From NCBI GenBank assembly GCA_937911865.1, contig CALDSK010000339.1, positions 1 to 42,843 of the forward strand: DNA of 42,843 bases, read 5' to 3'. Positions 7,836 through 15,172 of the stretch are shown one piece after another. This stretch comes from an uncultured Synechococcus sp. GTDB taxonomy: Bacteria; Cyanobacteriota; Cyanobacteriia; Phormidesmidales; Phormidesmidaceae. Below the pieces are notes generated by a model, which made no database searches, was not told where the DNA came from, and saw only the letters and a program-made list of their open reading frames with translations. The translations under genes and the position numbers were made by a program. The stretch's first letter is position 1; each line of letters begins with the position of its first letter.

Positions 7836-8465
7836 TTAGCTTTCGGGAGTTGGAGCGCTATCTATGTGACCGAATGGTTCCAGAAGAAGGCTCTCTAGTT
7901 GTTCTACTAATTCCTTTCTGCGCTTTTCATCAGCTTCTCTTTGGGCTGCTGATTGCGCAATAATTGCATCGACAATCTTTGGAACAAGACCAAGAAGTGT
8001 TGTCTCTAACGATGCTCCGCTTACTCCTAAAAGTCCCGCATCAGTACACAAATTTGCATGGGCCTCGCTTAGATCACAAACTTGTCTGGTGACGAAATTG
8101 TAGAATTCTGCACTAGATAGCAAAGCGTCGCTAATATCATCTTCAATGCTACTGTTAGCATCTTCCACTTCGGAATTTTCTGAAAGAGAGGGAATTTTAG
8201 TCTGTGATTGAAGACTTAGAATTAACTGCTGTATAACAGCGTTCACGTTTGATGCTGCCTCTACATATGCGAGCTGACCTACTATGTACTCGGGATCGTC
8301 AACTGAAAACTCCGACTTTAGAGCTTCAGCAGCACCAACAACACGATATCGATATTCTATTAATGGGGTCAGAGGCTCTACTTCACCAAAGTCTTCAGAT
8401 GTACAGCCGCCAGCAAATGAAATAAGGAAAAACCCAGACCATACTTTAAGATATGCTTTTCTCAT
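7836..8465 (-). CDS. Lipoprotein of unknown function, operon with subtilase
   Basis: The 209-residue product begins with a basic N-terminus and a hydrophobic stretch ending in a lipobox (FAGGC, Cys21), so it is probably a lipoprotein. The mature part is acidic and helix-rich, with a region of small hydrophobics at about 140-165 and a charged helix at about 175-200. AGGA lies 8 bases before ATG 8465. The gene precedes the S8 protease by 4 bp. The lipoprotein faces the periplasm while the protease has no export signal, so they may not meet directly. I do not recognise the family. Confidence 0.65.
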   Translation of the reverse strand: MRKAYLKVWSGFFLISFAGGCTSEDFGEVEPLTPLIEYRYRVVGAAEALKSEFSVDDPEYIVGQLAYVEAASNVNAVIQQLILSLQSQTKIPSLSENSEVEDANSSIEDDISDALLSSAEFYNFVTRQVCDLSEAHANLCTDAGLLGVSGASLETTLLGLVPKIVDAIIAQSAAQREADEKRRKELVEQLESLLLEPFGHIDSAPTPES

Positions 8466-8790
8466 AGGAATAATCCTGATGATTACAGTAAGTCAGTAGC
8501 GATTGTTAGCTTTGATAAGTTTGAAAGAGCGATTTCTATTTTTATCTCTCAAACAGAAACCAAATATAAGTATATACTCTGATCAACAAATAATAAGAGC
8601 AAGAAAACCGCACAAAAAATTAATTTTCTCAATATCAAGTTTTTAAATCATAAAAATGATAAACATATATGTGCTGCATACAATACTTACTCTCTACTTT
8701 GAAAGAGCGAGTATTTAAGAAAGCCACTGTAAAACCGGAGAAGCGTTTTTCGATCGTACATGCTAGTAAGCTGGTATAAATAGCCGTACT
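8466..8790. other. AT-rich intergenic region with promoter of the lipoprotein-protease operon
   Basis: These 325 bases contain no supported gene. The stretch 8540-8680 is strongly AT-rich, with several A/T runs. It should hold the leftward promoter for the 8465 gene and the 3' end region of the recombinase gene. No confident terminator or operator could be placed. Confidence 0.35.
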
Positions 8791-9402
8791 CTATAACCAC
8801 ATCCTGGCTGCGATCGCCCGCTCTTCCTCCCCTAGAGCATTGGCATAGATAGCGGTGGTTTTCATGTCTGCATGACCCATCCACTTTTGCAGCATGTTCA
8901 ACTGAATCCCTGCCTGCATCGCAGCAACACCATAGCCGTGGCGCAATCCTTTCGCGGTTTTGTGTGGCCCCTCAGCAATGGCAGCCGCCTCCATTACCGC
9001 CTTTACTTTTTTCCAGCCCCATACCCGCGACCAAGGCCAGATACGGTCGTTTAATTCTGTTGTATCACCTCGCCGCTGAATCTCTCGGATACCGTACACT
9101 AAATCTAGCTGTTCGATCAGCATGGAAGGCACAGGCACTGAACGGAAAACAATTCTCGGATTACCGTCTTTATCTTTGCGCTTTTTCAAGCTGCGTAGAG
9201 TGATGGATTCTTCAGAGAGATTGATCTTGCGCGGGGTTAATTCCAAGGCCTCAGAAAGCCGACAGCCAGAGTAAGCCAGCACGTTACACAGAGTTTTCAC
9301 TCTGCGGTCTACCGTGGTTGCTGCCGACAGAAAAGCCGCTCGCTCTTCGCCGGTCATATATAAACGGTTGCCTTGTTTGTCATAGAGCTGATTTTCACTC
9401 AT
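8791..9402 (-). CDS. Small tyrosine recombinase (integrase catalytic domain)
   Basis: The product has 203 residues from ATG 9402. This start is chosen because it overlaps the stop of the upstream gene as ATGA. The tyrosine-recombinase catalytic residues are present: Arg48 in YSGCRLSEAL, Lys in the LRSLKKRK hairpin (73-76), KxxR with Arg154 in GLRHGYG, His177 in GHADM and Tyr186 in TTAIYANA. The first residue of box II is Lys151 rather than the usual His. The N-terminal SAM-like core-binding domain is almost absent, so the enzyme is shorter than standard integrases. The upstream WGR protein might supply DNA binding. It probably resolves or integrates the element; candidate sites are the palindromes at 9712-9850. 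Confidence 0.85.
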   Translation of the reverse strand: MSENQLYDKQGNRLYMTGEERAAFLSAATTVDRRVKTLCNVLAYSGCRLSEALELTPRKINLSEESITLRSLKKRKDKDGNPRIVFRSVPVPSMLIEQLDLVYGIREIQRRGDTTELNDRIWPWSRVWGWKKVKAVMEAAAIAEGPHKTAKGLRHGYGVAAMQAGIQLNMLQKWMGHADMKTTAIYANALGEEERAIAARMWL

Positions 9403-9689
9403 TTGCTGATCGGAGCAAGCTCCTGACAACCAACCAGCCGATAGTGGCGCTGCGCTCGACGACGAGCCACATCATCTAGCATCTCTACAGCTCGATCTCG
9501 ATCTCCAACAACAACAGTCTGTGAATTTCCTCTCCGGCTAAATTGACTACCCCAGCGCTTCACCAGAATCCACTGGCCAAAAATATCCTGTTTCACTTCA
9601 CTGACGTAATAGCGTCGATCGGTTTCCCAAATTCGGGTGACCCACTGGTTCATTTGGTAGGTGGGATGAGGAAGGGCGTTTTTGGCCAT
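9399..9689 (-). CDS. WGR-domain protein coupled to the recombinase
   Basis: The product has 96 residues from ATG 9689, which has GGAG six bases upstream; an earlier TTG at 9701 is less likely. The core reads W-x-L-V-x-R-W-G-S...GNSQTV followed by a helix with many Arg, which is the WGR fold found in DNA-binding or poly(ADP-ribose)-related proteins and in small bacterial proteins. Its last codon overlaps the recombinase start (ATGA), so the two are translated together. I infer a DNA-binding accessory or architectural role in recombination. The promoter is probably within the palindromic region to the right. Confidence 0.7.
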   Translation of the reverse strand: MAKNALPHPTYQMNQWVTRIWETDRRYYVSEVKQDIFGQWILVKRWGSQFSRRGNSQTVVVGDRDRAVEMLDDVARRRAQRHYRLVGCQELAPISK

Positions 9690-9711
9690 AAAAAGCTCCA
9701 AAAATGGCGTT

Positions 9712-9741
9712 AGTTAACACTTTATATCAAATGTGTTAACT
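9712..9741. promoter_or_regulatory. Inverted repeat AGTTAACAC/GTGTTAACT, first site
   Basis: AGTTAACAC (9712-9720) and GTGTTAACT (9733-9741) are perfect complements separated by 12 bases. The site lies 23 bp upstream of the WGR start and shares its half-site with the larger palindrome at 9820-9850. It could be an operator or a recombinase arm site. Confidence 0.5.
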
Positions 9742-9819
9742 GATCACCACTTAAAAACAGCCTCAGCCCCTGAAAACTCGTGTAGGTCGATCGCAGTAAT
9801 AGGTTCCCAACTCAGCCTT

Positions 9820-9850
9820 TAGTTAACACTATTACCTATAGTGTTAACTA
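9820..9850. repeat. Perfect 13-bp inverted repeat with 5-bp spacer; candidate recombination core or operator
   Basis: TAGTTAACACTAT (9820-9832) and its exact complement (9838-9850) flank TACCT. Arms of 11-13 bp around a 5-8 bp spacer are the architecture of tyrosine-recombinase core sites, and a tyrosine recombinase gene lies close by. A repressor operator is the alternative. The surrounding stretch 9690-10021 has no gene and otherwise shows only AT-rich promoter-like DNA. Confidence 0.5.
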
Positions 9851-10021
9851 AGTATCCATTCTTACTACTAGACCCACTATTATTAAAATGAGTCTTAAAT
9901 TACGTATTCCAAATTCCAAAATTGGCATTTTAATATTCTGTTGAATTACGATCTTTGTTCTTTTATACTCTTGCTTAACTTTTCCAGCTTTCACTAACTA
10001 ATATTCAATGAAAGAATATCG

Positions 10022-10291
10022 ATGCCTCTTGAACAAACTGTCGTTTCTCTGGGGCCACAAGGGCGCATTCTCATCCCTTCTACGCTTCGTCAGTCTTTAC
10101 AACTGGCAGAGGGTGAACGGTTCCTCTTGACCGTTGACGAAGACGCTAATATCCATCTAAACCCTTTACGGGAACGTATTGCTGCCGCTGAAGGACTTTT
10201 CAAAGAATTTGCCCCAATGGCAGGTAGTGTTGCTGATGAACTGATTGTTCAGCGTCGATTAGAAGCGACCAAAGAAAGCTCTCAAGAATGA
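10022..10291 (+). CDS. AbrB/MazE-fold antitoxin of a VapBC-type pair
   Basis: The 89-residue product begins with the SpoVT/AbrB swapped-hairpin signature (LGPQGRILIPSTLRQSLQLAEGE...), the DNA-binding half of many antitoxins. The C-terminal 40 residues should wrap the toxin. Its last codon overlaps the toxin start (ATGA). The pair is expected to autorepress its own promoter, and the AT-rich 9900-10020 region fits that location. The toxin partner is the PIN-domain protein downstream. Confidence 0.85.
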   Translation: MPLEQTVVSLGPQGRILIPSTLRQSLQLAEGERFLLTVDEDANIHLNPLRERIAAAEGLFKEFAPMAGSVADELIVQRRLEATKESSQE

Positions 10292-10692
10292 AGGCATGGG
10301 CTGTTCTGGATTCCTCCGCACTTCTAGCCTGGATGTTTGATGAGCGTGGCAAAGAGAATGTCTCTGTCGCATTGGAAAAAGGCTGCGTAATGAGCACAGT
10401 CAACTGGTGCGAAGTGGTGCAAAAAGCCAATGAGCACGGGGTATCAACCAAGCTTATCTATCAAAAATTAACCGATAAGCAGATTCTCAATACGGCGTTA
10501 ACCATTTTGGCTTTTCCTGAACCTCTGGCGAATGTGGCTGCTGGCATGTTCCCCCTTACCAAACCCTTTGGGCTTTCGCTGGGCGATCGCGCTTGCCTGG
10601 CTCTCGCCATCGAACAAAAGCTGCCTGTACTGACCACAGACAATGCCTGGTCAAAGGTTGATTTGGACGTCGAGGTGCAGGTAATTCGATGA
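10288..10692 (+). CDS. vapC: PIN-domain ribonuclease toxin (VapC-like)
   Basis: The 134-residue product has the PIN acidic residues in order: Asp8 (LDSSAL), Glu42 (NWCEVV), Asp100 (LGDRACLALA) and Asp118 (TTDNAW). VapC toxins are Mg-dependent RNases that usually cut tRNA or rRNA. The length is typical. It overlaps the AbrB-type antitoxin gene by 4 bp. On a plasmid such a pair generally promotes retention. All expected catalytic residues are intact, so it should be active. Confidence 0.88.
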   Translation: MKAWAVLDSSALLAWMFDERGKENVSVALEKGCVMSTVNWCEVVQKANEHGVSTKLIYQKLTDKQILNTALTILAFPEPLANVAAGMFPLTKPFGLSLGDRACLALAIEQKLPVLTTDNAWSKVDLDVEVQVIR

Positions 10693-10766
10693 TCACCGTG
10701 CATCGCTAATCAAGGATTATTGATACGAGTACGACCGGACCTAACTAGGAAGGAATCTGATAAGGT

Positions 10767-10814
10767 GGAAAGTTTCACGTTCGACTTAAACAAAAGTCGA
10801 ACGTGAAACTTTCC
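10767..10814. repeat. Perfect 21-bp inverted repeat with 6-nt loop
   Basis: Left arm 10767-10787 (GGAAAGTTTCAC...GACTT) and right arm 10794-10814 are exact complements around AAACAA. The hairpin lies between the rightward toxin gene and the leftward gene ending at 10846. It has no flanking T-run, so it is not a classical intrinsic terminator, although it could stop transcription from both sides. It may also be a mobile-element scar or a replication-related cruciform. Confidence 0.7.
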
Positions 10815-10845
10815 CTCGATACAGGTCAAGCAGAGCGCTTCTTAT

Positions 10846-11550
10846 CTACTTATTTTTTCGCTTCTTATACTCAGCAAGAGCTAATGCCGTTGTAATAACA
10901 GTTGCAATGATGGTTGTAAGGGAAAGAACAACAGTCGTCCATCCGTTAACTATATCAACCGGTAATGGCGGCTCAGGGGTAGGAGCAGGAGGTGGCAATG
11001 AAGGTACAGGTGTGGGATCTTGAAAGTCTTCTGGAAGTGGAGATGGCGCAGGCGGTTCTTCGACAGTGAGCCTCGAAAGAACAACCATTTCGCCGCAGGA
11101 ATTAGAGTTGAGGATCCAAGAGACTGTATCAGCTGTCACAGAGCTAACGTTTCTAGATTCAGATCTTATAGTCCCAGGGGGAGTAACCGACCAGTTCACG
11201 ACAGTATCGTCGTTAACGTTGCTACAAATTTGTTTGCTGGTTTTGTAAGTAAATAGACCGTTGCTGATCGTTAGTTGGTTGAAACTCACTTCTAGCGTTT
11301 GCTGCAAGGCACTGAGTTCTTCTAAGTTGTCAAATTCATATATGAGAGTGCAGCTGCCCACTGTCTGTCCTTCAATTTTCCGGAGCGGACCTTGATCAAT
11401 GGTGCTCCAGTTTATATCGGGGCTGACTGCGGTGTCACAGAACTGGGCATCAGTAGGAAACGCATCAGAATTTAGGAAAAAGTCTCGTTGAAAAGAGAAA
11501 ACGCCGCTGCCGTCTTCATCAAAAAATGTATCAAACTTTACTGTATCCAT
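10846..11550 (-). CDS. Beta-rich protein with Pro-rich spacer and C-terminal membrane anchor
   Basis: The 234-residue product has a beta-rich region at about 1-165, a spacer at 166-200 dominated by Pro, and one C-terminal membrane helix (about 207-227) ending in KKRKNK. Residues 65-150 (LIYEFDNLEELSALQQTL, a TISNGLFTY strand, then VTADTVSWIL) weakly resemble the LppM-type lipid-binding domain; this is a tentative reading. Oddly, no signal peptide is present, although the basic tail suggests that the bulk lies outside. An in-frame TAA lies 12 codons upstream of the ATG, which limits any missed extension. Confidence 0.6.
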   Translation of the reverse strand: MDTVKFDTFFDEDGSGVFSFQRDFFLNSDAFPTDAQFCDTAVSPDINWSTIDQGPLRKIEGQTVGSCTLIYEFDNLEELSALQQTLEVSFNQLTISNGLFTYKTSKQICSNVNDDTVVNWSVTPPGTIRSESRNVSSVTADTVSWILNSNSCGEMVVLSRLTVEEPPAPSPLPEDFQDPTPVPSLPPPAPTPEPPLPVDIVNGWTTVVLSLTTIIATVITTALALAEYKKRKNK

Positions 11551-11798
11551 ACTTACAAATGAAAAGAGACAAGGGCAAGCGCCTTACAATACTGCTATGT
11601 CATGCGCGTTTAGTCATATACAGATAAGCATGAATGACTACAAAACGATGCTGCTTAGAGATAGTTTCACATTATACGGAATCAAGTACATTCAATGTGT
11701 AGCACTCTGAATGTCATCTCGTTACATCTGCTTTTAATGCAAGTGAAATCTCGTTGTGGCTACTTTATTCGTAAGTTCAATATAGTTTCAGACTTATT

Positions 11799-12494
11799 AT
11801 GTCCCTAAAATTTGTATCTATTTTGATGCTCATAGGAGCTCTTCTCGGCTGTAGTACCCCAACTGATATAAGCGATGAATCTCAGACCCCTAATGAAACC
11901 AGGACAGTGCCGCCTACACAGAGTCAAGAAGACACTGCAGCGCGGGCAACCGCAACCGCAGAACGTAGGATAGCCGACAGGAAAGCAGAACAGATTGAGA
12001 CTCTTCAAAACCAGTTAGCGCAAGTCGAGGAGAGGCATCGTGACATCGCAGCTAGAGTTTCTGAGAAGCAAAACGACATTTCATCTCTGAGGGCTCGTCT
12101 AGTAGAAACGGAAAACGAGATGAATGCGTTTGAGGGGCAAATTCAATCATATATGAGCGATAACGTGATGCCAATCGCATGTATTGGCGCGACCGGTGTT
12201 GCGTTAGACGAAGGCAATCAGTTTGAGTCAGATGTAAAAGAAATTGCTGGTGCGGTGACGGTTCTTTGTGCAGTCTCTATGCTAGACGGGGCTTTTGCGA
12301 CTCAAGTAGTTAATGTCGTTGATGCGCTTAACCAAGCCGATATTCACAGCAGAAATTTGATTCAAAAAGCAGAGAACATTCAAGATGAAATCGATGAGAA
12401 GTCTGTTTCTTTTTCCTCTGATAAAGCGATTATGACTGAAGCTGATCTTAAGATACAGATGCTTGAGTCTGAAATAGATGAGCTGATATTCTAG
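11799..12494 (+). CDS. Coiled-coil lipoprotein
   Basis: The 231-residue product begins with a signal sequence and lipobox ALLGC (Cys18). A Ser/Thr/Pro-rich linker (19-50) is followed by a long coiled coil (about 52-118, Glu/Arg/Gln-rich). Residues 119-170 form a small hydrophobic region with two Cys, and a second helical segment ends the protein. Such lipoproteins may span the periplasm or hold a partner at the membrane. Thirty-three bases downstream is a 32-codon hydrophobic reading frame with a good ribosome binding site, which may be its partner. The family was not recognised. Confidence 0.65.
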   Translation: MSLKFVSILMLIGALLGCSTPTDISDESQTPNETRTVPPTQSQEDTAARATATAERRIADRKAEQIETLQNQLAQVEERHRDIAARVSEKQNDISSLRARLVETENEMNAFEGQIQSYMSDNVMPIACIGATGVALDEGNQFESDVKEIAGAVTVLCAVSMLDGAFATQVVNVVDALNQADIHSRNLIQKAENIQDEIDEKSVSFSSDKAIMTEADLKIQMLESEIDELIF

Positions 12495-12527
12495 TAGAGC
12501 CAGATAGCCGTTTCCAAAGGAGTGGGG

Positions 12528-12626
12528 ATGATGTCTTATGAAGCTATGGCGGTCTGCGTAGCAATGATACCGTTTTGGTTCATGGGCTTGCCCCCTCTTT
12601 TGTTCGGTGGAGGTAGTAAGTGCTAG
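12528..12626 (+). CDS. Putative 32-residue hydrophobic small protein
   Basis: ATG 12528 follows AAAGGAG with about 6 bases of spacing, one of the best ribosome binding sites in this zone. The product starts MMSYEAMAV, has one hydrophobic stretch rich in Met, Phe, Leu and Pro, and ends GGGSKC with a C-terminal Cys. It fits a small membrane protein in operon with the coiled-coil lipoprotein. Its 3' end overlaps the relic recombinase on the other strand, so the reading frame may be a chance survivor. Confidence 0.4.
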   Translation: MMSYEAMAVCVAMIPFWFMGLPPLLFGGGSKC

Positions 12627-12921
12627 TCTCAATACCCACCGTCGCACAAGCCTCGCCGATGGTGATATCTGGGTCTTACAGCATGGCAGCAATTTGCTTC
12701 ATTTTGGCCGGAGTCGGTTTTACCTTGCGGTCGCCTTTACGATTACGAGCCCAGGCTGCGAATAATCCAGCCTGAGTACGCTCTTGAATACGCTAGTGCT
12801 CAAACTCTGCGATCACACCGATGATATGAAACAGAAGTTTTCCGGTGGAGGTGGTTGTATCAATACCGTCGTCTAGGCTTTTGAAATCTACTCTGCATTC
12901 GTCCAGACTTTCAATGATTGT
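12613..12921 (-). pseudogene. Serine recombinase (resolvase family) remnant
   Basis: The minus-strand translation gives the middle and C-terminal parts of a Tn3-type resolvase: DDGIDTTTSTGKLLFHIIGVIAEFEH, then IQERTQAGLFAA and the C-terminal helix-turn-helix region. The frame is interrupted by TAG at 12793-12795 and TAA at 12676-12678. The N-terminal catalytic Ser region is missing. It is a dead remnant of a transposon or plasmid resolution gene, next to another broken gene. Confidence 0.85.
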
Positions 12922-13233
12922 ATGGCCGTGCCAAGAAATGCTATGCAGAGACGATTTTCCAGAAATCGCCGGACATGGAAACAGACCGGTTCGTCTTCTT
13001 CGACGTAGGTGAGTTTCTTTTTGGAGTATTCAACCCAGAAATAACTGGCGAAGAAATTACCTTTGGCAATAATACGGTACCGACCATTGGGATTAATAAT
13101 GTTGATGAGCTGTACAAGCGACTCCTTGAAGCAGGCCTAAAATCCGTTGCCACAAAATGTCAACGATACGCGCATTGCTAAAATTGAAGATACCGAAGGA
13201 AATACTTTAGAGTTCTACCAACGGAAAAAGTAA
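12918..13233 (+). pseudogene. VOC/glyoxalase-like gene remnant, frameshifted
   Basis: The first part encodes DRFVFFDVGEFLFGVFNPE, then TVPTIGINNVDELYKRLLEAGLKS, as in vicinal-oxygen-chelate proteins. Near 13150 the frame shifts at an AAAA run. The other frame continues DTRIAKIEDTEGNTLEFYQ and ends at TAA 13231-13233, the usual C-terminal metal-site strand of the family. The N-terminus appears truncated by the junction with the recombinase relic. It is probably non-functional unless the shift is programmed or a sequencing error. Confidence 0.8.
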
Positions 13234-13440
13234 GCCATTAGCTCGATTCCCATAGCATCAACTACTAGTGTGTTGCGGCCATCGGTTTACCGATATTATG
13301 GCAAGTTGATTTTGACACAAGTTTTGCCACTCTTCTGATGCCGACTTAGTGCTTAAAGAGAACTAATACAGGTAACGCCGCAAACGGTCGTTTGTGTCAC
13401 GATCTGTTCTAAGGCCGTTTGTTGCATTTAAACTTTAATA

Positions 13441-14115
13441 ATGGCAACCATCATCGGCATGAGCCAAAAGAACAATGATGCGCAATTGCGATTGTTTGAA
13501 ACATCAGAAGAAACTGGACAGCTTCCTGTAACAGAACTGGTAATGGCCAGCACGAATTTCGGCGATCAACAAACACTGGCGCTTGACGGTGATGTAGCGC
13601 CAAAACCTCTTGGTAAAACATCGGAGCAGTTAACCGCTCTTGAACAAGTACTGCGATCGCTTAAAGCGGAAACGGCATCCATCTTGAGTGCGGCGATAGA
13701 CATCAGCGGGGAGCCTTACAGCACGTTGCAGAAGGTTCCCACCTCACTATTGCGACAGGCGCGAATACAGGCTTTAGGTGAATCTCCAGAACTGGCAAAG
13801 CCGGTCACAGAGGAAAAGCCGTTGGCAGCAACAAAGCAGCTTTTACAGCAAACATATAGGCCTTGGTCAGAAGACAGGAAGTTGAGAAATCGTGGCAGAA
13901 AGCTGAACGAGAGAATCAACAAGAGATTCTCTATACCTGAGTTCCTTCATCCCGCGCTACAGGAAGCGGTTTTTGAAAACCCTGAATATTACGGGGTCTG
14001 TCCACTGCCGTCTGAAGAGTCCTGTGTTATAAAGCCTGAGCAGCGGCTGCGATGGCAGCGGGCTGATGAAGCCAAGGCTTATGAGGCCTTGATGCGGGAG
14101 AGGGAGCAGCGCTAG
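13441..14115 (+). CDS. Hypothetical plasmid protein
   Basis: This soluble product has 224 residues, or 218 if the ATG at 13459 is used. The N-terminal 55 residues are low in structure and include QLRLFE. A helical region (60-120) follows, then a basic stretch 145-165 with RNRGRKLNERINKR, and a conserved-looking end with PEYYGVCPLPSE. It has no recognised catalytic motif. The QLxLF element also appears near the C-terminus of the methylase-like protein at 15173-16153, possibly a shared clamp- or partner-binding peptide; that is speculation. Its stop overlaps the convergent toxin-like gene by 4 bp. Confidence 0.6.
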   Translation: MATIIGMSQKNNDAQLRLFETSEETGQLPVTELVMASTNFGDQQTLALDGDVAPKPLGKTSEQLTALEQVLRSLKAETASILSAAIDISGEPYSTLQKVPTSLLRQARIQALGESPELAKPVTEEKPLAATKQLLQQTYRPWSEDRKLRNRGRKLNERINKRFSIPEFLHPALQEAVFENPEYYGVCPLPSEESCVIKPEQRLRWQRADEAKAYEALMREREQR

Positions 14116-14549
14116 TGGGTGCGTCGTATGTTCCTCACTCCTCCTAATCGAGCCTCAAGCATCAGCCTTGTAGTGATAGTCTTAAACAACGTTGGTGGCA
14201 GTGTTCCGTAATCATAGCGAGGAGGGCTAGTATTTGGCACTGGCCTAATATCTGGCCCAGGCCATTCAAAATGGTTAACCTCGCCAACTATCACCCAGGA
14301 TTTTTCTTTGTCTAAGCTTAGACGTTGCTTCACTTTGGCAGGTATTTCCACCGCAGCATCACTGTTAGAGGGAGTGGAATGAGTGATAGGCGCAACTGTT
14401 ACTATCATTGCGTTCTCAGCTTTCTCCAGCGCCAAAATCACGACACATGGTCTATCTTTGCGCCCCTCCTCCTTGCCCACTTTAAAGTCATTGTCCCAAA
14501 GATAGGAGTAGCGCAATACCATACCAGGATGAGGGGTTGGAACTGACAC
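14112..14549 (-). CDS. PemK/MazF-like growth inhibitor
   Basis: The 145-residue product starts at GTG 14549 and has the PemK-like pattern: PGMVLRYSYLW, EEGRKDRPCVVI, then VTVAPITHS and a long beta-rich end with NHFEWPGPD. MazF/PemK proteins are single-strand RNA endonucleases that act on mRNA. It lies 13 bp after a Phd/YefM-type antitoxin gene, forming a mixed toxin-antitoxin pair. Its length fits the longer plasmid-borne branch of the family. Catalytic competence cannot be judged from the sequence alone. Confidence 0.75.
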   Translation of the reverse strand: MSVPTPHPGMVLRYSYLWDNDFKVGKEEGRKDRPCVVILALEKAENAMIVTVAPITHSTPSNSDAAVEIPAKVKQRLSLDKEKSWVIVGEVNHFEWPGPDIRPVPNTSPPRYDYGTLPPTLFKTITTRLMLEARLGGVRNIRRTH

Positions 14550-14562
14550 GGTAGAACGGACG

Positions 14563-14814
14563 TTAGTTTAATTCAGCATCAAGATAAGCATATTCGGCAG
14601 GAACTTCCGCCGCTGCAATTTCTTCTAATTCTTGCTCAGTAAGTTCTGTTACTGACATACTGCGCCTGGCCAATTTGTATAACCGTCGATATTCATCTGC
14701 TGACAGAAGCACTGTGCGTTCACGACCATTACGAGTAACAAAAATAGGCTCAGACAACGCTTTGTCTTGAAATAAGCCTACTTGTTTTTGAAATTCTGTT
14801 GACGAAACTTGCAC
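14563..14814 (-). CDS. Phd/YefM-family antitoxin
   Basis: The 83-residue product begins with the Phd/YefM pattern: short strand, SSTEFQKQVG helix, then EPIFVTRNGRERTVLLSADEYRRL. The C-terminal third is acidic and should bind the toxin. The start is GTG 14814, preceded by a purine-rich AGAGA. It is followed directly by the PemK-like gene. The protein is expected to repress the operon, with the promoter in the AT-rich stretch 14820-14890. Confidence 0.85.
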   Translation of the reverse strand: MQVSSTEFQKQVGLFQDKALSEPIFVTRNGRERTVLLSADEYRRLYKLARRSMSVTELTEQELEEIAAAEVPAEYAYLDAELN

Positions 14815-14929
14815 GAAATCTCTTTTTGTTAGATAACCTATCTAAAGTAGGTAACTTGCGTACTATACGTACATTTTTTTGAAAAATCAATCATTTTAGA
14901 GGTTTATCGACAGAAATACCAAAATTTCA

Positions 14930-15163
14930 CTAACTGTCACGGAGGACGCTGTTTTCAAAATCTTCTATGGCCAGGCTTTTTGCTTCATCAATCATCCCGT
15001 CTATCTGCGCCTGAATAGCTTCATCGTTGCAGTGAGGGCGAACGATATCTTGCCATAGGCGCACCATACTGGAACCCGCTGAGTCAGGATCGTGCAGGTA
15101 TTGACCCTCGCCAGATTCGTCCAGGATGTACGAGTACAGCGATAGAATTTCCTGTGGGGTCAT
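14930..15163 (-). CDS. Small acidic hypothetical protein, operon with methylase-like gene
   Basis: This acidic, helical product of 77 residues starts at ATG 15163, 9 bp after the stop of the methylase-like gene on the same strand. It opens TPQEILSLYSYILDESGEGQ and contains no recognised motif. The tight spacing argues for co-expression. Plasmid methylase-like genes often have small acidic partners, but I cannot assign a role. Confidence 0.55.
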   Translation of the reverse strand: MTPQEILSLYSYILDESGEGQYLHDPDSAGSSMVRLWQDIVRPHCNDEAIQAQIDGMIDEAKSLAIEDFENSVLRDS

Positions 15164-15172
15164 GCTGATGAC

